From Talpa occidentalis (taxonomy: Eukaryota > Chordata > Mammalia > Eulipotyphla > Talpidae): a DNA stretch of 64,000 bases. The first letter of the stretch is position 1; each line of letters opens with the position of its first letter. The notes beneath the pieces are model-generated. The model did not search any database, was not told the DNA's origin, and saw only the letters and a list, made by a program, of their open reading frames with translations. Of the stretch, positions 11,824-23,675 are shown one piece after another. The position numbers and the translations under genes are program-made. The stretch lies in contig NW_026555331.1 of NCBI RefSeq assembly GCF_014898055.3, positions 103,863,694 through 103,927,693 of the forward strand, read 5' to 3'.

Positions 11824-11916
11824 TCAAATATCATACATCTCCATTATGTAGGCTTTCGGCACCAAGCCAATGGCTCCCTTCATTTCTCCTACCCACCAGC
11901 CATATCTATTGTATTC
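11824..11916 (-). CDS. SKAP2: SKAP2 terminal coding exon: end of SH3 domain and stop
   Basis: Thirty codons plus TGA (stop at 11826-11824), preceded by an acceptor AG at 11918-11917. The translation is EYNRYGWWVGEMKGAIGL, then VPKAYIMEMYDI. WW and VG form the SH3 third strand, and GLVPKAY is the ligand-binding ALYDY/SPxNY-equivalent end of the domain. It appears identical to human SKAP2 as I know it. It is short and lacks an internal ATG-led ORF of any length, so it is easily missed. The intron before it is 11.6 kb. Confidence 0.97.
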   Translation of the reverse strand, partial: EYNRYGWWVGEMKGAIGLVPKAYIMEMYDI

Positions 11917-12223
11917 CTAATTGAAAACAATATGCGATATTAACCTTTAGACTGGTGTAAGTACAATGTCATTTATATGCAACTTCTTAGAAATGTTATT
12001 TCTTTTTATAAAGTTACAAGAGCTGGAGCTGCAAATTGAAACATAATCTTTTTTTTTGTTTCCGGACACTTTAAAAATGCTGTGAGCAGATTTAAATTAA
12101 AGTATAAGACAAAGCCTGTTTATTTACTCGGTTGTAGAAGGAAGAAACAAGTCACTCAGAAGAACCCAGTAAATGAAACTACATAAGGAAGAAGCCTCCC
12201 TGCACTACTTTCGCCTCTCAGTC

Positions 12224-12302
12224 TCCCTCTCTCTCTCTCCAGCTCTCACACACACACAGACACGGACAGACAGACAGACAGACAGACACACACACGCACA
12301 CG
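12224..12302. repeat. compound (CT)n-(CA)n-(CAGA)n microsatellite
   Basis: CT units, then CA units, then six CAGA-type units and further CA units. Strand-asymmetric pyrimidine and purine blocks adjoin each other. Confidence 0.9.
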
Positions 12303-12792
12303 ACACCCTGGGAGACACCTTTTCTATGCAGGCACTTGTTCTAGACACTACAAGGGTACAAGTAGGATCCTTGGGAGACTCTCTTTGCCTTCAGGGAGCT
12401 TATCATCCAGCAAGGACAGCATTTTTTTCACAATGAACTATTTAATTGCTAATTAAACTCTTATGACAGAATGATTCAGAATGCAGCTGTATGCCCCCTT
12501 TTAAGAAAATCTACTATCTGAGTATGGACATTGAAAACATAAATCAGGGACTAAGGAAACATTAATATACAAAAATTTGCTTTACAAAATAATTTACAAA
12601 AGAGCTTTTTAAAAAATTTCTCTTAAGACATTTTATTATTCCTTTTATTGATCATAAATACATTACATAAAGGATGGGTAGAAGGAACTTAAAGGTGCTG
12701 TTAGAGTCACCCTAGCAGTGGAAGATCAATAGGAAATAAAAGTATCTCAAGTTATAAAGGCAAAATATTAATCTAGCTGTAAAAAAAAAAAG

Positions 12793-12806
12793 TGATTGAT
12801 GAGTCA
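12793..12806 (+). promoter_or_regulatory. overlapping PBX-HOX (TGATTGAT) and AP-1 (TGAGTCA) words
   Basis: TGATTGAT at 12793-12800 shares its last T with a consensus AP-1 site TGAGTCA at 12800-12806. A second TGATTGAT is at 24455-24462. Function is unproven. Confidence 0.3.
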
Positions 12807-15800
12807 CTTCTGCATTACTTCTCCATGTGAGATAAACCTGAACCTCCTTTTCTCCCCTTTGCCTCCACTGATAGATATGCTACTGCTTTAGGCATCTGAA
12901 CTCTCTGTAACCGATCTCATATGTCTGCCAGATTGACTAATGTATTTTTATCTCAAATTTATTTATGTTTAGTGAGATACAAACAAAGTAAAATGAATTA
13001 CAAGTTTCAAGAAAAATATCTTCCAAAAGCAATACTCTGCAAAAGCATTGTAGGTTCCAAATTTAATTTTTCATATAAGATAAATTTTTAAAATCAGTCC
13101 CCAAAGTAATTCAATAGGCTATGATTTTCCAACATCTGAGTCATAGATAAATGTGCATATGCATATTGAGTTACATGTGGGGAGGGAATGTTAATACTAG
13201 TACAGACTTTTAACATTTGTATTGATTACTATGCTATTGACCACCAGAAAGGAAATTCATACGATTCTTCAGCAAAAATGTAGCACTATTAGCATATGTG
13301 TATTGATATGTAGGCTATCAGTTGAGAGATTATAAGATTAAGGTTTATAAGTGCTCTTTTTAACAGTGGGACGTATCAGAATTAGGTTTACTGGAAGAAG
13401 AAGGCATAAGGAAAAGGAGAAAAGGCTCATCATTGCACTGCATATTTTAATGACAGCACAGCTCTGGGTTAAGGGACAGTAGACTCCAGATTTTAAGTTT
13501 AAAAGTTCAGTGACAGTGTGAACTGAGTGGAAAAAACTACATCAACAATGAAAATAGTCTGATGCCCAGAACTCGGTGGCAATGTCTATGACCTATGTAG
13601 GATATATTTAGCAGGAGAAAATACCAACTTACTGAAAGCTATGATTAGCAACCATTATATCCTAATAGGTACCTAATAAAACTGCCCTTTTCAATTTTTA
13701 AGGCAATGAATACAATTAGAGCCTAATGCTTAAACCAAACAAATGTATTTAACCTTTCAGAAGCTGAAGGCCTATACTGTTAGACTTCTAAAAAGACATT
13801 ATCAGGGTGAACCTGCTTTTCAGGGGACAGTCCCCATGCTATTTTCAATCTTAGATTCAAATTCCAAAAGTTCCTATTACATTATAATATTCTACTTCAG
13901 GTATAACCTGTACCTTTAATTAAGGGCTGATTATTGTTCTCAAAAAGCTCACTCATATTCAAATTTCAGAAACTGATGTCAACAAATCACTTCAATAAAG
14001 GACTGATGCTACACTTCACACTTGAGAGAATTCTCCATGATGGTAACTGGTTAAGATGCACTAAACAGAAAGTAGAGTGGCAGAGGGAGGGAAGAGTTAC
14101 TCTGCTGGAAACATATCCCTCAAAAGTAACGTTCTAGGACAAATTTAAGCTTCAGACTAACATACTCTTAAATGCTCCTTTAACTAGTTTAAAATAAGCG
14201 AAAACATATGAAATGCACACATCATAAGAGTACTCTAAAATATCACAGGTTTAAATCAAAGGAAGGGTAAAAATAAAAACCAGAATGCTTATTACTTTAC
14301 ATTTGTAACGGATTCAATATGATACTCCTGTGTGGAATTAAGAGGTATGATAAAATACGGTGAGGCAAAAATCTAGTAGGCAAATTTATGGATTTACACT
14401 GCAACCATTAGAGTGTGTCGACAAGACTGCAAACACAGAAGCTTTTACTTTTATCATTACCATCCTCTGTATGAGCCTCCTGAGCAACATGAATCCCAAT
14501 TAAACCATTTGCAGCCTATAAATTGAAATGAAGACGCTTCTTGAAGTGCAGTATTCTAAACTTCAGCCTGAAGACTCCATATCATACAGGGTGTTTCTTC
14601 TGAAGAAGAAAATCTGCCTTTTTCTGCCTTCGCTCCTTGCTGCCCGCAAACAAATGTGATTTGGAATGATACATTACTTACAGTGGAAAATAATGCAATT
14701 CAAACAACGCTGTCTTGCGGTCCACACACTAATTATAGTATTGTTCTGAAAGTCACAGGTGGGTCGTTCAAAGACAAACAGCCCTCAAACCATATCTTGT
14801 TCATAAACACAAAATAGAGAGACAAAGCCATACCATGCCATCTAAATCTTTGAAGGTTAGGAAATGGCATGTCATCTTTCTGTCACACAAGAGCTCAGGT
14901 ACAAGAAGGTCTGCCATCTGGTATCCTTCACCCAACTCGGCTCTTAACATCAACTGAAATGCTAACATAGGCAAGTGACTGTACTTCAGGAGGACTGATA
15001 AAATAATGAAGAGTCCTTTAATCTACAGGAAACCATTCTAGTCAATTTATAAGAAATATTGCATCCCTTTGTAGGACGTGTAATTATTTTCTATTAATCA
15101 TGCGCTATAAAGCTACATTATGTGGTTATTCTGTTATCACTAGAAAGAGGCCTGCAGTCAGCTTCTGACAATGTTAGGTAATTACTAACACAAAGCTTCG
15201 TTCTCCTCCCGTAGTAATGCTATCAAGATCCAGAGGTGTAGTGATGCTTATTCTATAAAAATAGTACTCAAAAAAAATTCAATATCTGCAAAATGGATGG
15301 CTTCAAGGCAAAATGTAATACGGCAGTCAAAGAAGCAAAAAGCCAAACTTGCTCAATAATGCGAGAAAATAATGGTAAAGTGGCACTGAGCAGTTGTGTT
15401 CTGACGCCTGTTTTCAATTTCCATTTTATTAAAACAGCTTTTATTTTACAATTAAAACCATAGGCCTCAATTGATAGTAAGCATGAAGGTGATTATGTAA
15501 TAAAATGGGGGAAAGTTTGATAAAGTGAAACAGACGATCCAACGCAATGGTAAACACTGGTCCATGTTTACTCATTAATTAAATCTTCTCTCTTTTTCAA
15601 TGTGTTATCTTACAAATAAGGGCCCAATATTGACTTAAACCCTTCTCAGCACCATGATTTTCATTTCTCCAGTAAATTAATCCTAAATTAATTCACTTCC
15701 CATAAACCATATGGTAAAAGAATGCTGCCTTCACCGACACTTGGAACACTAATAACGTATTTTGATGTACTACCCCTTTCAGAAGTTACCAATCTGTTTG

Positions 15801-16729
15801 GCAGCAACAGGTGTTAGGTTGAAAGACTAGTGTCCTTTCTCTAAACATATAGCCATGCTTCAAAACAGAAGAGCCTTTTGCATATATGAAAGTAATATTA
15901 TTCACACAAATTTAAAATACACTGAGCTTCAGAACCAGTGGACTTTACCAGTTTTCCAACTATTCACTGTGATGTTTCAATTATTTCAAAATTTGGTAAT
16001 TTCCAATTATTCATAAACATTACAGTAGTATGAAAACTAGACGACTATTTAAAAGATGGAAATACTTTCTTCAAGCCTTTTCCTTTTTATTATCTCCAAT
16101 TTGAAACTTCCTAGGAATCCTTTCCTCTATCATTTCAAAAGTTTCCCATAAAATGCACAAGAGGAACTTGACCACCTCAGTGTTTTACTATTAGTACCTA
16201 TTCATTAATTGTCCCAATCTTGATCTCTTAACTTGTTAAATGAGAAAACTGACACCAAAAATCCCTATGATCTCCCATGAATTTTAACATCACCATTCAT
16301 GAACCTGCTGGAAGATACCAAGTCTACTAGCAGCTCATGGAAATCAACCTCATTACTTTATAACTTGCTTATGTGGGTGTGATTTTGAGTTACCCTAATT
16401 CAAGGACTTACTGCTTCTCCTCTTGCACAGTATACTTCATTTTTTAAAGCAAGAGAGTCAAAGGAGAGTTTAGGAAGCTGATAGTAAGAATTTCTTCCAA
16501 CAAATTTTAGTTTACATTCCAGAGTGAAGGCACATTTAATTCAAATTTCTACAGTCAACATTTATAACACCCTACAGTAAAAACTGATATTCAGACAGAT
16601 GATTTATAGATACTATTAGTCAAAGAATGACAAAACCATGCTCAGTAGAGGCTGGTTTAGTACTCATGTATTTCACCAGTGCACAACGCTGGTAACTGAA
16701 CTCAAGTTCACTCACTCTTCCCTATTCTA

Positions 16730-17225
16730 ACTGTTTCTATTTAGCTGCAGTTCAGGCCTCCATCACCTCATCCTGGATTACTGTATCATCAAACCTGACT
16801 CTACTCTCCCCAGGAATGGAATTTTGATTTATCCTGCTACTCAGGTACTTACACTGGTTCCCCAATGCAAGACCTCAGAAGTGCCTTGGCTTAGCTTGTT
16901 CCCACTCTGCAGCCACATTCTGCTCTCCCTGGTCTGTGCGGTCCCACCTCCATGCCACCCCAACATGAGACATTCCCTCCCAGGAGAGCATTTACCTCCC
17001 TTACCCAGATGATGCAAATTACCAGCAGTCATGCATTTTTCTTCAAACTATCTCCATACTTCCAGCTCTCACTTCAAGCTGAGCATTTATTCCTCAACGG
17101 ATTTTACAGACTTTAGTTTGGTCCCTTCAACTCAAACTAAGTATAAGCTCACTGAGATGAAGGATGTGCCCTACCCTTGCAGGATGTGTAAAGGGGGTTC
17201 AATAAATAGTTACTGGGTAACACAC
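16730..17225 (+). repeat. L2 LINE 3' end
   Basis: Successive words follow the L2 tail: TTCAGGCCTCCATCACCTC, GACATTCCCTCCCAGGAG, then TATAAGCTCACTGAGATGAA and a terminal TTCAATAAATAGTTACTGG. It is heavily mutated. Confidence 0.55.
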
Positions 17226-17294
17226 CAGCTGCTTGTCCTAAATGTTTTATTCAGAAGCATAATTTCCAATAGTTTTGCTTTGTGGATATTGGAC

Positions 17295-17573
17295 TTTTTT
17301 TTTTTTTTTTAAAGATTTACTTACGCATGCCCATAAGACCTGGGGCACAGGCAAGACACATGGGAGGGCGAGAGGATTCACCAGAGACAGAGCGGGGAGT
17401 AGAACAGGCAAACCGACTGAAACACACTGCTGAGGGGAGCAGCAGGTGAGACAGGAGAGGTCTGCCGCGCCGTGTGGGCATCTCCGCAGCCAGCCGGGAC
17501 TGAACCCGCACTGCAGAGGCTGCAGACAGCCCCACAGCACTGCGCTGAACTGCCTGTGCCACCAGGGAGGCCC
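17295..17573 (-). mobile_element. tRNA-derived SINE, older type
   Basis: A poly(T) at 17295-17310 marks the reversed tail, and the head is at 17573 (GGGCCTCCCTGGTGGCACAG on the minus strand). The body contains the family signature CTCAGCAGTGTGTTTCAG followed by the tract that reads CTGTCTCTGGTGAATCCTCT on the minus strand. It is the only SINE of this family between 1 and 30 kb. The mutated B box suggests an old copy. Confidence 0.9.
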
Positions 17574-17722
17574 TAGACATATTTAAGGAATTTCAGTAAT
17601 GACTAAGTGAACGTTTCTTCTGAAGAGTGTTTAGCTTCGCAACCTGAAGGTGTTGCTCCTGTTCATGGTTGCTGCTGCTCACCATGTTTTCCAATGCCTT
17701 CTACAGGATACCTGTCCAAAGA

Positions 17723-17760
17723 GGTAAAAATTCCACCTTTAGAAGGGTGGAATTTTTACC
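17723..17760. repeat. perfect 15-bp inverted repeat with 8-nt loop
   Basis: GGTAAAAATTCCACC at 17723-17737 and its exact reverse complement at 17746-17760 flank the loop TTTAGAAG. Confidence 0.9.
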
Positions 17761-19757
17761 CTGCAGAACTAGGACCAAGTAATTCCATTTCTTTAGAGAA
17801 ACAAGTTCTGCTGACATTACTGTAAGTACTGAAGAGGTTAAGACAGAACCTCTACAATAGCAAACTACCTTGGAATGTACCCCAAGGCAATCTGATTATT
17901 TCAAACAGTTCTCTATCCTATTTTTCCATAGGGAATCTAACTTATAAAGGGAGGAGGAGGGAGATATCCCCAAGAAGTGTGTGCTATTTATATAGCAAAG
18001 GAGTTCCTGATATGGGGGGTGGGAAGGGTAAAAAAGATCATGAAATTAAAAAAAAATGATCAACGAAGTTTTCTTTATCACTATTTTGTCCTGCTTGTGG
18101 CAAACCCTGCTTCTTCCACATAATTTATACCACAGAGGCCCTGCAGCTCAGGACAGCCATACCCCTGCCACATCTGCTCACCTTGTCTCTTTCACTCTGC
18201 TGCTGTCTTATCTGTGACCTCTCAAGTCATTGCAGCAACCAAGCCAGCAGCCTGCCTCCTAAAAGCACCTTCCTCTTTCATCTGTCAACATGTTTCTGGG
18301 ATGTTCCCTTCATTCCATGGAAGAGAAAACTTATTAAGGAAGTCCTCAAGCATGCTTTTCACACATAGATAACAAGGAGTGCTAAGAGTGGAAATAGAAC
18401 ATCTTTGGGCATGGTGCTGTGTTCCTAAACTGCTTATCACTCCTAGGGAGAGGTGGGTGCTAAGTAGTAGGCCTGCCTTGATCATGCTTCACTGTGCCCC
18501 AGTCCACAACATTCCCATATCAATGCATGGAAACCAAATGCCATCAGACCCCAATACACACAAGTGCAAATACTCTTCCTTCCAAAAGGCTGGAAAACAT
18601 GACAACATTTGGGGAAATAGTTTAGTGTCCACAAGTATGCCCTATATTGAGATGTCCTAGTTACTCTTCAGCAGATGGTTATGCTATTTAAAGTGGCACC
18701 CTGGGTCAGACGGTCACAAAGGAAAAACCAAGAGACCTAAAAAGCAACTCTGTATTTCCCTCTGCCTGTAGAATTCAGTGAAATTAATCTTATTTTCTGG
18801 TAGATTTGAAGACAAAAAAAAGCCCTAGTAACTGAGTCTATATTTTTACATGAAGAAGCAAATGGTCAATCACAGTCACAATTTACCTATCATTGGAAAA
18901 AAGTCACAGACAGAGATATAAAGGGAGGCAAGGCTTGAAACACCAACCAATACACACTAAATTAGGCCCTTAATGTTGTTTCTTAGTGAACACAGTCAAT
19001 CTCTATTCCCTGTTTTTGACTTAAAACATTTTCAAGAAGTTACAAAGCTCACATCAGATGTGTCCTAGACGAGGTAAAATATTCCAGGATTCTCACCTTT
19101 CTTCTTTTTTTCTGTTAATTCTAGACAAGAATTGTGTCTCTTTCCTGCTGACGCATAGCTCTTCTATCATTAAGACTCCAAAAATATTTATTGCTTTAAA
19201 AGTAAGAATAAAAATGCGGCTAGCAATTTACCAGTGAGTACTGACTGAAAGATAAACTAACAGAGGGTGTAAATCCAGAACAGCAAGAATAACATAACCA
19301 GAGGTATGTGAAGTCCTGTGGATTATGCCTCCAGCTATATAACCTGGATCCTGCAATTAAAATTATAAAATTTCACAAACACAATTCTAGGACCATACTA
19401 TGATATTATGTGATAATAAAATTGAAATGCAAGCTAGCAGGAGAATTTAGCATGATGCTAAACAACCTCACCCCTTAAAAAAAAAAATGAAAGATTCTCT
19501 ACCTTAAATATGATTACAAATGAATCTGAAACCAGGTCTAGTGCTTCAGAGTTAATTCACAAACAGTGCAGTTTTCATGATTACAAGTTCTACTTTCATC
19601 CATCCCTGTAAATGTGCTCCATTTTTTTTTTTTTTAAAGGGTGGGGGGAGATTTCTAAATCTCCATTGAACTGCTCCAGTATATAATGTGTTTTATTTTA
19701 ACCCATAAAAAACAGCAGCAACCCTATATGAAAAGAACTATGAGCAAGAAGTTACTG

Positions 19758-19777
19758 GCTTGCCTTTATAGGCAAGC
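19758..19777. repeat. 7-bp perfect hairpin with TTTATA loop
   Basis: GCTTGCC, TTTATA, GGCAAGC. It is short and may be chance. Confidence 0.6.
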
Positions 19778-19864
19778 AGCATTTAGATTTATTATTAGTG
19801 AGGTTCAAAGGTTAAAATTGAGAAAATGCTGGATGCTTTGAAGGAGGGGCTAGCTCAGTCAGGG

Positions 19865-19886
19865 GTCACATGACAGCTGCTAATTG
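19865..19886 (+). promoter_or_regulatory. cluster of E-boxes and a homeodomain word
   Basis: The palindrome GTCACATGAC (19865-19874; MITF/TFE-type M-box) overlaps CAGCTG (19874-19879) and is followed by TAATTG (19881-19886). It lies in an intron of a gene used in myeloid cells and osteoclasts, where MITF/TFE factors act. An enhancer role is inference. Confidence 0.3.
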
Positions 19887-20704
19887 GAAAATGTTAAAAA
19901 AAAAGGGGGGGGAAGAGGACAGGATATCTGCTTACTCTTTCTTCTTTATTGTTTGATTTTCACTAAGTTTTTTTTAAAAGGTTAAGATTTCTATAATTCA
20001 CAAAGAAATCAAAAATAAATAAATCACCCCAAGGCTGACTAAGCAGCTGAAACTCTATCAAGCATTTCTTGTAAAAATAGGAAAAGAAGACTGGATTTTT
20101 AAGCTAAAACTATTACTTCTGTAGCGAATTTTTAATGAAGACAGCCCAATTATCAAACTAGTCAAATCTTTTTCTGTCATTACATTAACAAAATGAAAAC
20201 CCTCTTTATTATAATGCATGCCATTTTATTTCTTGATTTGTCTAAATGTTTATTTATATTGAAAGAATTATCTTTCCTTAAACTGGTTTGTGCTGCCTTT
20301 TTTCAAAGAGTATGTTCACACTGACAACCGTCTAGAAGGTAAGTCAAATAAATGATAATAAATTCAGCAAATTAAAGATCAGTTCATTATGAAAAACAAG
20401 TCATATTTTTTAATCTTTTAAATGGTGCTTTATTTATTAGAAAAGTCATTGCATTAATTTCTTTGTAAAGGGGACACTTATTATGTCTCTACAAATACTG
20501 TTTGATTCCTTAAGATGCATTCTTTTCCATGTGTATATTTTTAACATTAATTCAGAATGGTGAAAAAAATTTTCATGATTAATGCTAATACTTTATTGAC
20601 ATGAGCTAGGAAAGTAATAACCTCTAACTAGATTTAAAGTTGAATTTATGATATCATCTTGATTGTCCACATTAGTTGCAATTACCTGCAACACTCATTC
20701 TGAG

Positions 20705-20719
20705 CCACTAGATGGTGTA
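20705..20719 (+). promoter_or_regulatory. weak CTCF-like word
   Basis: CCACTAGATGGTGTA matches the first 11 positions of the CTCF core but departs at the important C of GGC and at two later positions. Confidence 0.2.
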
Positions 20720-23562
20720 AAAAATAAATTAAAATGGTAAAATTTCATTCCATCACCAACGGAATCTGAATATGACTCTGAAAAAGATTAAACAAATTTC
20801 TAGGCATACAATAACACTAGTGATTTCTAAACTAATTACACTTTAAAAACCTATCAATATGTAATGTTAGCTTTACCCTGATCTAGAAACAAACCCTTTT
20901 GTCAATTTTTCCCTCTTTCTATTAAAGGCTGTGTGTTTTGAATTTATAATAATACCAAGCATTCACATTCAAATTCAAAGCTGTCATCATTCACATAGTA
21001 AGGAATTTACAGTACTAACTTATGGTCTGTGTTTGCTAAAGTTTTGAGTAAAAACTGAACAGTGAAGCCAATGCAAAATTACTAGAGAATATCTAGAAAT
21101 TTCTATCTGAACTTAACCCAAAGCAAAGTGGGGAAGTAAGAATCTTCACAAACAGACACTGAATCCCAGAGCAACCTAGCAACCTGACAACCTGCAGCGA
21201 AGACGCCAATCAAAGGCACAAAACTTGTCCAAACTGCATCAAGGGAGAGCTAAGCGTCCTGTTCTTTCTCTTCACCCTCAGAAAGATTTACCTGGTTGAT
21301 TCTACTAGGTGGACAAGTGGGTAAGCCTGGGTATTTAATCATTCAGCCAGTGGTGACAACATGCTGGCTAACAATGGCTGGTCTCTTCTTTCAAAAACCA
21401 AAATGAGCTCCAGATAAAGCACCCATCTCTGTCAGGTCCCTCATGAAACAATGCTAAAGGTACAACATATGACCCTGTAAAAACCTGATAGAGGAAGTAG
21501 TTTTGTTCCATCTATACTGAAATAATAGCCTATAGAAATTTTAGGTAGCAGTGTCCTCTTCCTATGAGCTGGAAGACAACCAACCTTAGCTCTGTAACCA
21601 GATTTCACACATAAAATTACAATCTCTACAAAAGAGGTTTGGGAGAACAGGAATTACTTCTCCTGGGAGTCCTAGCAATATGACACACACCTATGATTTC
21701 ATTTTTAATTTCATGTTAGCAGGGAATGCTTTTATGAGACAATGGTAGAAATGAGAGGAGCTTGTGGGAATGCTGCTGTTTCACAGTCTGGCGTGGAGCT
21801 TGGGTCTCCCAAGTTTTCAGCAATAAAGACTGATTCATGAAGCAGGTTTTAAGAACAGACCCACGTGGGCTTTGTACATTTCATATTTTACAAAAGGGAT
21901 ATATTATAGCTATATGCCATTTATCCCTTTGATCTGAAATTCCAAGTGGGTGCTTATCAATCTTTTAATTTTATACACAATTGCAACTAAATTGGTGAAA
22001 GAAACGATAAACTAAGAAACTGAAGAATGATTTCAGTAAGGTTTCTTGACAAGAACTGAGATGAATTAGTTTGTTTTCTATGTTAAGTGATAAACTCAAA
22101 ACTTGGGATAATTGAAAGTCCAATAATACGCTTAATCCAAGAGTTGTATGTAGTTAGCTACAGCTTCCAAGCTAAACAAATAAACTCTGCATACCAATGA
22201 GCAGTGCTCTGAGAAAAATAAGTGACAGGTCTTCACTTTGGGCACCTCAACTAGCAATGATCACAGTTTGCTGTGTTTCCTTATGAAATAAATGTCTCCC
22301 AATAATCTATAAGCGGTTTATATTTTATTCCTTTTGGGTTCCTGGTGCCTAGTATGAGCCCTGCCATATTATAGGTACTTTATGAAGATTTCAAATTAAA
22401 GTTAACTAAGGAAAGGAGGGAAGATGATAAAAACAAGCACAGGATAAAAATGAGTAGAAAGCACCAGACTGGGATTCCAGATGCCAGTTAAGTATGGGCT
22501 CTGGCACTTTCTTCATTCAAGTTGCCTTATCAGTAAAACTAAAAAGAGATAGATGATCCCTAAGACCCCTGACTCAAATATTCTAGGATTCTCTGTGTTA
22601 TGATTTGATGCACCAGCCATCAGTGTTAACATTCAGTAAGTGGTCTGATTTCTAAATGCCTTTCTGTAACTAACAAGTCATATTATCTTTTTCTAAAGAG
22701 TCCAAAATATTTCTCTCAAGATATCACATTAAACTCCTAGACTGTGATTTATATAACATTTTCTCGCTTATATTTAAATAGTTTCCATACATCATTTGAT
22801 TCTAAAATAGTCTCATAAGGCAGATTGAGGGAGATTTTTTTCAATCCCCATGTTATAGTAGAGAAAGTTAAAATATGGAAATTAAGGGAGCTCACACACA
22901 TCAGAAGTATAATCACAATAAGAAACCTGACTTTTAGTCTAAGAACAGAAAGATTTGAATAATCCAGTATGTTAAAAAAACAGAGACAATGATTTTTTTT
23001 CTACATAAAGATGAGTTCAGAGCAATATACTTTGCCATTATGCTTACAAATATAATTATGTTAAACTTTTAAAAAATTACCTAAACCTGTCTGAATAGAA
23101 GAGCATTGCTTTTAAATTGTCGGAACACCCAATGTATTTACATAAAGATGAAAAACTTGTTCTATAAACACAGTGTTTCCAGTAGTGAATGGCAGACAAA
23201 ATCAGAATAAGCACACAGAAGAATAAAAAGGAAGAGGAAAGAAAAACATACTAAATAACCTAATACCTTACAATGTTAACTTTCACATAAGTATATTGTT
23301 TCTGGAGAGGGCAGAGTGTGGATGTGAGCCAAGGCTAAAGTGATAGGTAAACACACTGTTAAGTTGAATCCTGTTATCTGATTGTGTTTAAAATTTGATT
23401 ATATTTCACTTGACAAAATAATTAATTATTTGAACCCCCAATTGTTAACAAGGACCTAGAAGAATTCCAATTGGCATTTTTCCCCAGTGTTGTAAATCCA
23501 AATGCATAAAGATAGGGCTTTGTATTGCCCCTTTACAATGTCATTTTGGGGTGTCTTCTTAC

Positions 23563-23675
23563 CTTGCTAAGAATGTAAATCACATCACCACGCTTAAATG
23601 ATAATTCATCAGCGAGAGACCCTGTGCAGTCCCACAAACCCTGGTAAAAATTAGCATAATCAGTGCTTTTGTCCC
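23563..23675 (-). CDS. SKAP2: SKAP2 exon: first part of SH3 domain
   Basis: This 113-base exon has a CCTAG acceptor (23677-23676) and an AAG|GTAAGA donor (GT at 23562-23561). It enters with two bases of a Gly codon and ends on a full Lys codon. It encodes [18 protein letters not shown], then [19 protein letters not shown]. This is the SH3 RT loop and n-Src region: the YQGLWD strand stands in for the usual ALYDF, and DELSF with GDVIYIL are typical SH3 signatures. In SKAP proteins this domain binds a proline-rich stretch of ADAP/FYB1. The reading frame stays open past the donor into the intron, so naive ORF calls overrun it. Confidence 0.97.

Larger units (their letters stand above)
11917..23562 (-). 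other. SKAP2: SKAP2 last intron, 11.6 kb
   Basis: It runs from the donor at 23562-23561 to the acceptor at 11918-11917. Contents recognised: a compound microsatellite (12224-12302), a PBX-HOX/AP-1 motif (12793-12806), an L2 tail (about 16730-17225), one SINE (17295-17573), a perfect hairpin (17723-17760), an E-box cluster (19865-19886) and a weak CTCF-like word (20705-20719). Most of 12900-16700 and 17950-23500 holds no repeat I can name, and reads like slowly evolving non-coding DNA. Motifs near 22320-22385 (CCTGGTGCCTAGTATGAG) recall an L2 tail and 22770-22930 a MIR, both faint. Confidence 0.85.

Noticed and set aside
12224..12302. CRISPR-like or satellite array
   Set aside because: It is a simple compound microsatellite without spacers; no CRISPR array exists in this window.
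17247..17580. Minus-strand ORFs of 87 and 97 codons
   Set aside because: They are the reversed SINE at 17295-17573 with its poly(A) as a Lys run.
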